Source of the DNA: Photobacterium piscicola
GTDB lineage: Bacteria > Pseudomonadota > Gammaproteobacteria > Enterobacterales > Vibrionaceae
Direction of reading: 5' to 3'
Assembly: GCF_900166965.1 (NCBI RefSeq)
Contig: NZ_FUZI01000001.1
Coordinates: 62,001 to 126,000 of the forward strand
Length of the DNA stretch: 64,000 bases
Shown: positions 19,223-28,343 of the stretch, piece after piece
How positions within the stretch are numbered: position 1 is the stretch's first letter
Layout: each line of letters opens with the position of its first letter
Program-made: the position numbers and the translations under genes
The notes under the pieces: generated by a model
Told to the model about the DNA's origin: nothing
The model's database searches: none
What the model saw: the letters and a program-made list of their open reading frames with translations, nothing else

Positions 19223-20239
19223 ATGTTTACCTTACCGTTATATAAAGAAAATTTCACGAAACAGAGAACCTTGATCGCTCAGTCTGAACATTTTGAGATC
19301 CATAGCTTTCTATATAATTCAGGTGTGCATGCTGTTGAAATTAAAAATGCAAAAGGGCATTTAGTCGTATTACCGTTTATGGGACAGATGATTTGGGATG
19401 CCCAGTTTTTGAATACTGATTTGTGCATGAAAAATATGTTCTCTGAACCAAAGTTTGCCAAAACAGTCGTTGAAACTTATGGGTGTTTTGCTTTTCATGC
19501 TGGCATGATTCGTATGGGGTGCCCATCGCCACAAGATGATCATGTATTACATGGCGAAATGCCTTGCGCAACAATGGATACTGCGTGGTTAGAAATTGAT
19601 AATGATAGTGTTGTTATCAAAGGCTCTTATGAATATGTAATGGGATTTGGCGATCATTACTTAGCGACGCCTTCAGTACAGTTGAATAAAGATGCCAGCC
19701 TCTTTGATATTAATATGGTGGTGAAAAACCTTGCCTCTGTGAATATGCCGTTGCAGTATATGTGTCACATTAACGCCACATATGTTGAAAATGCAGTGAT
19801 GACGCAGAATATTCCAGACAGTGCTTTAATGTTACGTGAAAGTGTACCTGCGCACGTACAACCGACATCACAGTGGTTGGCATATAACGAAGGTTTGAAA
19901 ACATCAGCACCGATTTCAATATTAGATCAACCAGAAATGCATGATCCTGAAGTGGTGTATTGCATGGATGATATTGCTCGTTATGTTGATAAAGCCGTAT
20001 TTAAGATGCAGATTGATGCTGATAAGTACCTGCAAACTGAGTTTAATACCCTCGACTTTAATTGTGCGACGCGATGGTTATTGTGCAGTGGTGATCAACA
20101 AGTTGCGGCATTTGCATTGCCTGCAACCTGTCGACCTGAAGGTTTCTTAGCGGCTAAAGAGAAGGGTACTTTGATTTATCTTCAACCGAATGAAGAGCGT
20201 TGTTTTAGCGTACGTACGGGTATTTGCCAATCGTTCTAA
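19223..20239 (+). CDS. deoX: DeoX-like aldose-epimerase-fold protein (DUF4432)
   Basis: A 338-residue cytoplasmic protein of the DUF4432 group, related to aldose-1-epimerases. Visible family traits are VVLPFMGQMIWDAQF near the N-terminus, CFAFHAGMIRMGCPSP, and PLQYMCHINATY with its histidine. The ATG at 19223 follows GGGAGGA. In Salmonella, deoX is the fourth gene of the deoxyribose cluster, and its exact reaction is not settled; sugar mutarotation is the likely role. Here it is fourth in the operon, followed by a long hairpin that separates it from rbsK. Confidence 0.8.
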   Translation: MFTLPLYKENFTKQRTLIAQSEHFEIHSFLYNSGVHAVEIKNAKGHLVVLPFMGQMIWDAQFLNTDLCMKNMFSEPKFAKTVVETYGCFAFHAGMIRMGCPSPQDDHVLHGEMPCATMDTAWLEIDNDSVVIKGSYEYVMGFGDHYLATPSVQLNKDASLFDINMVVKNLASVNMPLQYMCHINATYVENAVMTQNIPDSALMLRESVPAHVQPTSQWLAYNEGLKTSAPISILDQPEMHDPEVVYCMDDIARYVDKAVFKMQIDADKYLQTEFNTLDFNCATRWLLCSGDQQVAAFALPATCRPEGFLAAKEKGTLIYLQPNEERCFSVRTGICQSF

Positions 20240-20299
20240 ATCGTTATCAATGAGAGTTTACTCTCTCCTAAATGTTATTTAACGATGATAAGAGAGAGT

Positions 20300-20364
20300 A
20301 AAATGGATGCTTTTGATTTTTATTTTAACAGTTTATTTAACTAAAAATTAAAATCATCCATTTT
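20300..20364 (+). terminator. Long imperfect hairpin between deoX and rbsK
   Basis: AAAATGGATG pairs with CATCCATTTT, then after one mismatch TTTTGATTTTTA pairs with TAAAAATTAAAA (one G-T). That gives 22 pairs with a 19-base loop and a T-run after the stem. A second inverted repeat (TTTACTCTCTC / GAGAGAGTAAA, 20257-20302) abuts it and overlaps its first bases, so the two may be alternative folds. Likely a partial terminator or processing site lowering rbsK and rbsR expression. Confidence 0.6.
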
Positions 20365-20410
20365 TGTTATGTTCTACTAGAAAGGCTCATAAAGAGTCGA
20401 GGAAAATCCT

Positions 20411-21328
20411 ATGAATAAGTTAGTGGTATTAGGTAGTGTTAACGCTGACCATGTTCTGCAAGTCCCTTCTTTTCCACGCCCAGGCGAGACGCTTCACGGT
20501 CGTAATTATCAAGTTATTCCTGGGGGAAAAGGGGCTAACCAAGCGGTGGCTGCTGCGCGTTTACATGCAGATATCGGCTTTATTGCTTGTGTAGGAGATG
20601 ATTCATTTGGAATCAATATTCGTGAAAACTTCCGCATGGATGGCATTGATATTACGGCCGTAAAAATGGAGCCGAATTGCCCCACTGGTATTGCAATGAT
20701 TCAAGTCTCTGATTGTGGTGAGAACAGTATTTGTCTTTCTGCTGAAGCGAACGCAAAGTTAACAGCTAGTGCAATTGAAGCTGATTTAGATCGTATTCGT
20801 GATGCTGATTATTTATTGATGCAATTAGAAACGCCGTTATGTGGCATTGAAAAAGCGGCGCAAGTTGCTAAAGACGCAAATACTATTGTGATCTTAAATC
20901 CGGCACCAGCGCGCGTATTGTCTGATGAATTATTAGCATGTGTGGATATGATCACCCCCAATGAAACCGAAGCTGAAGTGTTGACTGGGGTAACGGTTAT
21001 TGATGCTGAAAGTGCACAACAAGCGGCGAATATTCTGCATGCAAAGGGAATTAAAACGGCAATGATTACCCTTGGCGCTAAAGGTGTATGGCTAAGTCAG
21101 GATGGACGTGGAGATATTATTGCAGGCTTTAACGTTGAAGTGACTGATACAACGGCGGCGGGTGATACGTTTAACGGTGCATTCGTGACTGGTTTGTTAG
21201 ATGGTTTAGCTTTAGAATCAGCAATCAAATTTGCTCATGCAGCGGCGGCTATTTCCGTAACTCGTTTTGGTGCTCAAACATCAATTCCAACCCGTAAAGA
21301 GGTTGAAGATTTTCTCGCCCAGCAATAA
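20411..21328 (+). CDS. rbsK: Ribokinase
   Basis: Phosphorylates D-ribose to ribose 5-phosphate. The PfkB signatures are clear: VLGSVNADHVLQVPSFPRPGETL, GGKGANQAVAAARL, ITPNETEAEVLTG and the catalytic loop DTTAAGDTFNGAF with its aspartate. Length 305 residues (E. coli RbsK 309). It is the second PfkB kinase of the operon and differs clearly from the deoxyribokinase at the first. RbsR starts 32 bases after its stop. Confidence 0.92.
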   Translation: MNKLVVLGSVNADHVLQVPSFPRPGETLHGRNYQVIPGGKGANQAVAAARLHADIGFIACVGDDSFGINIRENFRMDGIDITAVKMEPNCPTGIAMIQVSDCGENSICLSAEANAKLTASAIEADLDRIRDADYLLMQLETPLCGIEKAAQVAKDANTIVILNPAPARVLSDELLACVDMITPNETEAEVLTGVTVIDAESAQQAANILHAKGIKTAMITLGAKGVWLSQDGRGDIIAGFNVEVTDTTAAGDTFNGAFVTGLLDGLALESAIKFAHAAAAISVTRFGAQTSIPTRKEVEDFLAQQ

Positions 21329-21360
21329 GTAAACGTAATTACTCACCAAGGATCAATAAC

Positions 21361-22368
21361 ATGGCTACGATGAAAGATATCGCAAAATTAGCTGGGGTTT
21401 CTACATCCACGGTGAGCCATGTTATTAATAAAACTCGCTTTGTTAGTGATGAAATATCAGAGCGGGTTAATAACGCGGCAAAAGAACTGCATTATAACGG
21501 GCCATCAGTGTTGGCACGTAGTTTTAAAGTTAATCGCACTAAAACATTTGGCATGTTGGTGACAACATCAACTAATCCATTTTTTGGTGAAGTCGTCAAA
21601 GGTGTTGAGCGTAGTTGTTATCAAAATGGGTATAGCCTTATTTTGTGTAATACCGAAGGTGATCACCAACGGATGCGTGAATCTATCAATACCTTATTAC
21701 AAAAGCGGGTTGATGGGTTGATCTTAATGTGTTCATCATTAGAAGGTGAACGTATTGATGTCTTTGAACAATATCCTGATATTCCCGTTGTAGTCATGGA
21801 TTGGGGACCGATGTTGTTTACTAGCGACAAGATTCAAGATAATTCTCTACGGGGCGGCTATATGGCAACCCAATATTTGATTGAATCAGGTCATGTTGAT
21901 ATTGGTTGTATAACCGGACCATTGATTAGACATCAAGCTCAAATGCGTTATGAAGGTTATAAACGAGCGATGAATGAGGCGGGTTTAACCTTTCATGCTG
22001 AGTGGATCATTGAATCCGATTTTGAATGTGAAGGTGGCTATGATGCCTTTATGAAAATGAAGCAACATGGTGTGCTACCAAGTGCTATTTTTGTCTCTAA
22101 TGACATGATGGCATTAGGGGTGATGAATGCGGCTAATGAGTGTGATATTCGTGTTCCTGATGATTTATCTGTGATTGGTTATGATGACATTCATATTGCT
22201 AAATTTATGTCGCCAGCGTTGACGACTATTCACCAACCAAAGTATCGCTTGGGGCAGGCCGCGGTTGAAACCTTATTAACCCGTTTAGATCATCAGGCAA
22301 GTGCAACACAAGTGATTCAAATTGAGCCTACATTAGTGACTCGAAACAGTGTCAAAATAGTCAATTAG
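21361..22368 (+). CDS. rbsR: Ribose operon repressor, LacI family
   Basis: Transcription repressor released by a pentose ligand. The first 25 residues (MATMKDIAKLAGVSTSTVSHVINKTRFVS) are nearly identical to E. coli RbsR, including the recognition helix, so the same CGAAACGTTTCG operators are expected. Such sites are found upstream of rbsD. The effector domain follows with TSTNPFFGEVVKGVERSCY and VIGYDDIHIAKFMSPALTTIHQP. Length 335 residues. It closes the operon and therefore regulates itself. Confidence 0.93.
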   Translation: MATMKDIAKLAGVSTSTVSHVINKTRFVSDEISERVNNAAKELHYNGPSVLARSFKVNRTKTFGMLVTTSTNPFFGEVVKGVERSCYQNGYSLILCNTEGDHQRMRESINTLLQKRVDGLILMCSSLEGERIDVFEQYPDIPVVVMDWGPMLFTSDKIQDNSLRGGYMATQYLIESGHVDIGCITGPLIRHQAQMRYEGYKRAMNEAGLTFHAEWIIESDFECEGGYDAFMKMKQHGVLPSAIFVSNDMMALGVMNAANECDIRVPDDLSVIGYDDIHIAKFMSPALTTIHQPKYRLGQAAVETLLTRLDHQASATQVIQIEPTLVTRNSVKIVN

Positions 22369-22423
22369 AATAAGTAATAGCTTCGACTTTATCAAGCTAA
22401 TAATAAGTGAGTAGATTACCGTT

Positions 22424-22458
22424 AGATGATAAGTTTCCCCGCTTGTCATCTTTTTTTT
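22424..22458 (+). terminator. Rho-independent terminator of the pentose operon
   Basis: AGATGATAAG / CTTGTCATCT with an 8-base loop, then eight T. Confidence 0.88.
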
Positions 22459-22581
22459 ATCTTACATAGCATGATGTTATCTCAATAGATTATAATTTAA
22501 CTATCGCTATTTTTTTAGATAGCGCTGAGATTTAAAATAGCATACTCAATAAGCGGTACTTTGAGAGAGGCGAGATAATCT

Positions 22582-23529
22582 ATGCGCAAAGTAGATGATT
22601 CACTTGCAGTCTGGTTACAGGCGTTTAATCATGAATTAGCCGCTACAATGATTGCGGGTGTTGAATTTAGTACGATCAATGTACGAGCAGGGCTAGCGAC
22701 CATAACTCGAACATACATTACTGAGATACCACATATAGATATGGTCGTTGATGACATTATCGAACATGTTCCTATTCGTGTTTACCACCCTCAACCTCAA
22801 GTAGCCTTACCTGTATTGGTGTATTTACATGGTGGTGGACATGTTGCGGGCAGCCTTGATGTTTATGACCCTATTTGCCGTAAATTAGCCTTAGCTTGCC
22901 AGTATATTATTGTGGCGATTGACTATCGTCTAGCTCCCGAATATCCCTATCCCGCTGCGATTAATGATGTGCGATTGTGCTTACAACATCTTTTTTCACG
23001 ACTTAATAATATGGCGGTTAATTATATTCCCTACCTTGCTATTGGCGGTGATTCTGCTGGTGGCGCTCTGGCGGCAACCGTGTGTGCTATCGTACAAAAT
23101 GACGAGGTACACATTAGTAAACAAGTGCTTATATATCCTAGCCTTGATTATACATTGTCTTCACCTTCGGTGATGATGAATGGTAATGATTATTTTCTTC
23201 AGATAAATAAAGTGCGATGGTATTTCGATCAATACTTTCAAAATAACCAAAATCGATACTCGGCATCACCATTATGGCTACCAGTATGTGCGAATTTCCC
23301 TGAAACATTAGTGATTACGACTGAGTTTTGTCCGTTACGGGATGAAGGCATTACTTATTATAATAAATTACGTCAGCAAGGTATTGAGGCGCAACATTAT
23401 CATGTATCTGATATGGTACATGCGTTTTTAAATTTAGAAAATGTGGTACCACAGCATTGTCGGCAATTGTATACCGTCATGGGGCAATTTCTAACAGCAG
23501 AGAGAGGCATGATAAAAAGCCGTAAATAA
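22582..23529 (+). CDS. Alpha/beta hydrolase, hormone-sensitive-lipase-type esterase
   Basis: A 315-residue cytoplasmic esterase or lipase. The oxyanion-hole motif HGGGHVAGS lies near residue 87 and the nucleophile elbow GGDSAGGAL near residue 155, both hallmarks of the bacterial hormone-sensitive-lipase family. CPLRDEGITYYNKL supplies the acid and VHAFLNLE the histidine. AGAGAGGCGAG precedes the ATG. It is a single gene between the pentose operon and the SemiSWEET. Natural substrate unknown; short-chain esters are typical of the family. Confidence 0.88.
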   Translation: MRKVDDSLAVWLQAFNHELAATMIAGVEFSTINVRAGLATITRTYITEIPHIDMVVDDIIEHVPIRVYHPQPQVALPVLVYLHGGGHVAGSLDVYDPICRKLALACQYIIVAIDYRLAPEYPYPAAINDVRLCLQHLFSRLNNMAVNYIPYLAIGGDSAGGALAATVCAIVQNDEVHISKQVLIYPSLDYTLSSPSVMMNGNDYFLQINKVRWYFDQYFQNNQNRYSASPLWLPVCANFPETLVITTEFCPLRDEGITYYNKLRQQGIEAQHYHVSDMVHAFLNLENVVPQHCRQLYTVMGQFLTAERGMIKSRK

Positions 23530-23547
23530 ATGAATTAATTACGGCTT
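23517..23547 (+). terminator. Hairpin overlapping the end of the esterase gene
   Basis: AAGCCGTAA pairs with TTACGGCTT around a 13-base loop that includes the stop codon. No T-run follows, so it is a weak terminator or an mRNA 3'-end structure. Confidence 0.4.
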
Positions 23548-23829
23548 AGTGGTTGGGTAATAGTTGCTTCATTATTCAAATATTGACTCTAGTAATAAAT
23601 ATAAACCGCGTAGTAAATCCATCTAACACCTTCCATAGTTTGGCTATATTTCATCATTTTCTTCTTATCCAGAATAGTGTGATTGCGAAGTAAGTCAATG
23701 GCTGTTGCTGTAAAAAAGTGCATATTGTGAATCTTAATCACGATTTGTTATTAATGAGTAACAACGGGTGTTTTAAACTGTATTTTTTGAATACTATTAG
23801 GTTATCAATAAAATACATAAGGATAGCCA
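23548..23829. other. Intergenic stretch upstream of the SemiSWEET gene
   Basis: AT-rich, no credible reading frame. GGATAGCC just before 23830 is the likely ribosome site of the next gene; no clear promoter or operator was seen. Confidence 0.5.
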
Positions 23830-24126
23830 ATGATTCCTCGTCTTAAACGTTTAGCAAGCGCATTTGAACCGTTTATGTTGTTAATGGGTATCGTAGGGCC
23901 TTTAGCAACATTACCGCAGTTGTTTAAGTTGTTCTTTTCTCATACAGAACACGCATTGGGATTATCATTAACCACATGGGTACTTTATGCCCTGTTAGCA
24001 GCATTATGGGCTGTATATGGCTTTGTTCATAAAAACCCCCCGATTTGGGTTGGGAATAGCTTGGGGTTTTTAATGGATATGGCAATGGTGATTGGTATCT
24101 TTTGGCATACTGGCGGCACGTTTTAA
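23830..24126 (+). CDS. SemiSWEET-like PQ-loop sugar transporter
   Basis: A 98-residue membrane protein with three hydrophobic segments forming one MtN3/PQ-loop triple-helix bundle. The conserved GIVGPLATLPQLFKLF carries the Pro-Gln hinge in TM1, TTWVLYALLAALWAVYGF is TM2 and PIWVGNSLGFLMDMAMVIGIF TM3 with the substrate-site asparagine. Bacterial SemiSWEETs work as homodimers that move mono- or disaccharides. It stands alone just before the polysaccharide lyase gene; whether it serves that pathway is unproven. Confidence 0.8.
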   Translation: MIPRLKRLASAFEPFMLLMGIVGPLATLPQLFKLFFSHTEHALGLSLTTWVLYALLAALWAVYGFVHKNPPIWVGNSLGFLMDMAMVIGIFWHTGGTF

Positions 24127-24335
24127 GGCTATGTACGATTGTTGTATGTAGTTTGTTTACCAATGGTCATTGCTTTCATTCTTACATATATTCAGCTTTC
24201 AGTTGTGATATTGTGGCTAAAACTGAAGTTATGATCATTTTTTAACCGAAAAAGAGTGATGATGACGCTTTATTGCTTTCATTTTGTCCGGTACCGTAAT
24301 TAAACGAAAATTAATAACGGAAGGATAAAGGAATA

Positions 24336-26780
24336 ATGAAACATGCTAATTTAGCGGTATCTATTGCCGTAGCGTTATCGACATTGATTGTACCTACCTT
24401 TGTATTTGCTCAACCTAACTCTGCTTTGATTGTTAGCCATCAACAATCACAATCGCTGGTGGAATATCAAGCATTGCGCCAACGTTGGGCGGCGAGCTTT
24501 CTTGGTGATGCCACTATTCCCTTTGATGAAACTTTAAAACAAACTGTTATTACAACTAATAATGCTGCTAATCGATATTGGTCATCAATGTTAACCGCAT
24601 CGACACGGACGAGTCTGTGGAGTGATGTGGTATTAGATGATCAAACTGATGTAGGTAAAAAGGTTTTAGGGGCTAATCTTCGAACCTCTTACCAGCGGCT
24701 ATTTAGTATGGCAAAAGCTTATCGTTTACGTGATGGGTCGCTTCAAAATAATTCAGCGTTATTAAATGCGGTTATCGATGGAATGACATTTCTAAATCAA
24801 CATTATTATAAAGTTGGTGCTAAAGAATGGGGTAATTGGTGGCACTGGGAGCTTGGTACGCCCAAAGATATACATAATACTTTAGTGTTGTTATATGACC
24901 AATTACCGCTGCAACTAATTACCGCTCATACTCAAGCAACCCGTTATTTTACGCCAGAGGCAACCCATTTAGGTGCTGGGCCTGGTGCTGATGTGTCAAG
25001 TAATCCTCATTACCGTTTATCAACAGGGGGTAACCGCACTGATAATACTCAAGTAGTTATTTTGCGTGGTATTTTGGATAACAATAGTGCTGAAATAGAA
25101 GCCGCTATTGCTGCTTTATCACCTGTATTGGCGGAAGTGACAACCAGTGATGGCTTTTATAGTGACGGTAGCTTTTTACAGCATTATGATATTGCTTATA
25201 ACGGTACTTACGGCAATGTGTTACTTAATGGCCTCGGTGCACAATTAGATTTGGTTGCGGGATCACCTTGGCAAGCTACTGATCCTGTGCTTAAAAATAT
25301 TTATCCAATTATTTTTAAAAGTTACGCGCCATTATTAGAGCGTGGCACCATGATGGAGTTTGTGAACGGTCGTGCTATATCTCGGCCAACAGAGCAAGGT
25401 CATCAGGTTGGGCATTTAGTGATTGCTTCACTGTTACATTATCTTGATGGTGCTGATCCACAAACAAAATTGCGGTTACAAGATTTAATTAAAACTCAAA
25501 TTATTCAAGATACTTCCCTCGACTTTTTTACCTCGATTAATCACGTTGGAAATTACCAAAAAGCAAAACTATTAGTGGCTGATTCCAGTATTAATGGTGA
25601 GCAACAGTTACAAGGTTTCTTTAACTATCCAGCGATGGACAGAGTTGTCTATCGTGGTAATGATTGGAGCTTTAGTTTAGCGATGCACTCAAGTCGGTTA
25701 GGTAATTTTGAGTGTATGAATAATGAAAACAAACAAGGATGGTTTACTGGCGATGGCATGGGCTATCTCTACAATGGTCAGCTTGATCATTATCAGAATT
25801 ATTGGCCAGCAGTAAACCGTTACCGCTTAGAAGGGACAACCGTCGATAATCAATTGATGTCTGATTGTGGTGGTCAGCGAAATCAAATTCGAGGTGGTCG
25901 TCAAACACAAATGGATTGGGTTGGCTCGGTGCGTTTTGATGATATTGGTGCTGCTGGAATGATGTTTAGTAATTGGAGTAACACGTTAACAGCTAAAAAG
26001 TCATGGTTTATGTTTGAAGATGAGATCGTAATGTTAGGCTCTGATATTAAATCAACTATTCAAGCTGATATTACCACCACAGTAATGAATCGAAAGTTGG
26101 CTGATAGGGGAAGTAGTACGTTATATGTTAATGGTAAGCGTTGGCAACCGCAGTTAAATCAATTATTGAAATTACGAACATTAACCCTTAGTAATGATGA
26201 ACTTGATGATAGTGATATTAGCTATGTATTTCTAAAGCCAACAACGGTTACTGTTGATCAACAGCTAAGGACAGGAGACTGGAGTGATATTGGAACGCGC
26301 AGTGGACAAGTGAGTGCTAACTTTGTTTCTGCTGAAATAGCGCAAACTTCGACAAATGATCACTATGCATACGTCGTTATGCCTAATGCTAATAAAGACG
26401 ATGTTCAGGATTTTATTGATGAAATGCCAATTAAAGTTCGTCGTAATGATAATTTAGCCCATATTATCATTCATAAAGATGAAGAGGTAACAGCGGCTAA
26501 CGTCTGGACAGAACAAGGCGTTATGATCACCAAGCAAATCACGGCATTTTCAAAAATGGCACTAATAATTGAAAAAGATGATCGTGAATTAGAGATTGCA
26601 GTTAGTGATCCATTACAGACGCAGACAACGTTACATATGAAGTTAACAAAGCCTGTTCAAGTTGAAAGTGATGCAGAGCAACGATTACAACTTGATAGTC
26701 AAGGTAACCTGATGATCAATGTAGAAGGATTAGTTGGTCAAAGCTACCACTTCGCGCTGAAAGTCGTCTCCGCTGATTAA
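24336..26780 (+). CDS. Secreted polysaccharide lyase family 8 (hyaluronate/chondroitin AC lyase type)
   Basis: Cleaves hyaluronan or chondroitin by beta-elimination, leaving unsaturated uronic acid at the new end. The 814-residue protein has a signal peptide (about residues 1-25, ending VFAQ), an alpha/alpha-barrel domain and a C-terminal beta-sandwich region. Catalytic residues match streptococcal hyaluronate lyase in identity and spacing: Asn233 (TGGNRTD), His283 and Tyr292 (QHYDIAYNGTYG) are 50 and 9 residues apart, as N349/H399/Y408 are there. The arginine motif NGRAISR and the aromatic patch NWWHWELGTP follow suit. No anchor is seen, so it is periplasmic or secreted. Substrate preference among glycosaminoglycans cannot be fixed from sequence. 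Confidence 0.93.
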   Translation: MKHANLAVSIAVALSTLIVPTFVFAQPNSALIVSHQQSQSLVEYQALRQRWAASFLGDATIPFDETLKQTVITTNNAANRYWSSMLTASTRTSLWSDVVLDDQTDVGKKVLGANLRTSYQRLFSMAKAYRLRDGSLQNNSALLNAVIDGMTFLNQHYYKVGAKEWGNWWHWELGTPKDIHNTLVLLYDQLPLQLITAHTQATRYFTPEATHLGAGPGADVSSNPHYRLSTGGNRTDNTQVVILRGILDNNSAEIEAAIAALSPVLAEVTTSDGFYSDGSFLQHYDIAYNGTYGNVLLNGLGAQLDLVAGSPWQATDPVLKNIYPIIFKSYAPLLERGTMMEFVNGRAISRPTEQGHQVGHLVIASLLHYLDGADPQTKLRLQDLIKTQIIQDTSLDFFTSINHVGNYQKAKLLVADSSINGEQQLQGFFNYPAMDRVVYRGNDWSFSLAMHSSRLGNFECMNNENKQGWFTGDGMGYLYNGQLDHYQNYWPAVNRYRLEGTTVDNQLMSDCGGQRNQIRGGRQTQMDWVGSVRFDDIGAAGMMFSNWSNTLTAKKSWFMFEDEIVMLGSDIKSTIQADITTTVMNRKLADRGSSTLYVNGKRWQPQLNQLLKLRTLTLSNDELDDSDISYVFLKPTTVTVDQQLRTGDWSDIGTRSGQVSANFVSAEIAQTSTNDHYAYVVMPNANKDDVQDFIDEMPIKVRRNDNLAHIIIHKDEEVTAANVWTEQGVMITKQITAFSKMALIIEKDDRELEIAVSDPLQTQTTLHMKLTKPVQVESDAEQRLQLDSQGNLMINVEGLVGQSYHFALKVVSAD

Positions 26781-26798
26781 TTATTCTGTCATTAATAT

Positions 26799-26846
26799 CG
26801 CCGTTGTTAAGTTGCAGATATTGCTACTTAGTAACGGCGTTTTTTT
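26799..26846 (+). terminator. Rho-independent terminator after the PL8 lyase
   Basis: CGCCGTT / AACGGCG with further pairing inside the loop, followed by seven T. Confidence 0.85.
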
Positions 26847-26883
26847 CGCTTACCATTTCATAAGATAAAAACACTTGCGTTAT

Positions 26884-26965
26884 CTTTCATTTTTATTCGT
26901 TTGTGATCTTTGCCGCTTTAATCTTTCGTTTTCTTTCGTATCATGGGTTGTCAGCATTTCGAAAG
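26884..26965 (+). promoter_or_regulatory. Cluster of CTTTC(G/A)T elements upstream of the sulfatase operon
   Basis: CTTTCAT at 26884, CTTTCGTT at 26923, CTTTCGT at 26933 and TTTCGAAAG at 26957 lie within 82 bases in front of the sulfatase-maturase gene. Repeated TTTCG half-sites resemble those of DeoR-family amino-sugar regulators such as AgaR. No such regulator gene is in the window, so this is a candidate only. Confidence 0.4.
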
Positions 26966-26983
26966 TATTTAAAAAGGTTAACT

Positions 26984-28273
26984 ATGGCGCTGTCTTCATT
27001 TCATTCTCAACAAGCACGTTTCCATATGATGGCTAAGCCAACCAGTTACCGTTGTAACTTAAAATGTGATTATTGCTTCTATTTAGAAAAAGAAACGGTT
27101 GTGGGTAATGTCAATGATAATCGTTGTGGTTCTGCTGTAAGTGCTCCAGATTCAAGCTCGACGATTTCAAGTAGTGATCAAATGTCAGATGCCACTCTTA
27201 AACGGTATGTTCGACATTATATTGCAAGTCAAAATAGTACTGATATCGACTTTTCGTGGCAGGGTGGTGAACCCACACTCGCTGGACTGGATTTTTACCG
27301 TAACGTGGTTAAATACCAAGCTCAATATGGCGTTGGTAAGAATATTACCAATAGTTTTCAAACTAATGCGGTTGCTATTAATCGCCAGTGGGCGCAATTT
27401 TTTGCCAAACATAAGTTTCTGATTGGTGTTTCAGTTGATGGCACACCAGAAGTACATGATAAATATCGTATTTCAGTCAACGGTAAACCAACTTTTGAGC
27501 GAGTTAAAAAAGCCATTGAATTACTTTTAGAATATAAAGTTGAATTTAATATTCTTACGGTTATCAATGATCAAAATTGGAACAAAGGCCGTGAGACTTA
27601 CCGCTTTTTAACTTCATTAGGCGCCCGCCACTTACAGTTCATCCCTATTGTTGAAGTACAGACACAATATCAAGCCAATAGCAGCGGTCATTATTCACCC
27701 CAAAAAGACGCACTATTAACCCATTTTTCTGTGCCTGCAGAGGGTTATGGTCAGTTTATGAGTGAAGTGTTTGATGAGTGGTTACAGCACGATGTTGGCA
27801 CTGTGTTTGTACGTATGTTTGACAGTATTTTAGCGACATGGCTTGGTTATCCAGCCTCTGTTTGTGTGCAATCAAAAGAATGTGGTCAAGCAATGGTAAT
27901 AGAAGCCAATGGTGATATTTATTCATGTGATCACTATGTATATCCCGCTAATAAACTAGGCAATATTGCCACCACCGAACTGGTTAAGTTAGCTACCAGT
28001 AAACAACAACAGCGTTTTGGGAGTGCTAAATCGCAAAAGTTGCCTCAACAATGTCAGCAATGTGAGGTTCATGGGTTGTGTTATGGCGGTTGCCCTAAGC
28101 ATCGGCTAGTTAGTGTGGTGGGGGAAAAACATAAACAAAATTATCTGTGTGGTTCCTATAAGCAGATTTTTCGCCATACCGCACCTGCAATGCACATGAT
28201 GAGTCAGGCGATTCAACAAGGTGGAACGGCAGCAGATGCTTTGCCTTATTTAGCACAATTACGCTCAGCATAA
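26984..28273 (+). CDS. Anaerobic sulfatase-maturating enzyme (radical SAM, SPASM domain)
   Basis: Converts the active-site cysteine or serine of a sulfatase to formylglycine. The radical-SAM cluster site CNLKCDYC (Cys24, 28, 31) is near the N-terminus, and the C-terminal SPASM region shows the expected cysteines (CGQAMVIEANGDIYSCDHYVYP, QQCQQCEVHGLCYGGCPKHR). I chose ATG 26984 after AAAAGGTTA; the frame is open 81 bases upstream without homology. Product 429 residues. A Cys-type sulfatase follows directly and is the obvious client. Unlike aerobic FGE it needs no oxygen. Confidence 0.95.
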   Translation: MALSSFHSQQARFHMMAKPTSYRCNLKCDYCFYLEKETVVGNVNDNRCGSAVSAPDSSSTISSSDQMSDATLKRYVRHYIASQNSTDIDFSWQGGEPTLAGLDFYRNVVKYQAQYGVGKNITNSFQTNAVAINRQWAQFFAKHKFLIGVSVDGTPEVHDKYRISVNGKPTFERVKKAIELLLEYKVEFNILTVINDQNWNKGRETYRFLTSLGARHLQFIPIVEVQTQYQANSSGHYSPQKDALLTHFSVPAEGYGQFMSEVFDEWLQHDVGTVFVRMFDSILATWLGYPASVCVQSKECGQAMVIEANGDIYSCDHYVYPANKLGNIATTELVKLATSKQQQRFGSAKSQKLPQQCQQCEVHGLCYGGCPKHRLVSVVGEKHKQNYLCGSYKQIFRHTAPAMHMMSQAIQQGGTAADALPYLAQLRSA

Positions 28274-28343
28274 AATTGATTATTAAATTGAATTTTAAGA
28301 CGTATTGCTGTGTGTTACAGCATTATATTACAAGGAGTATACA

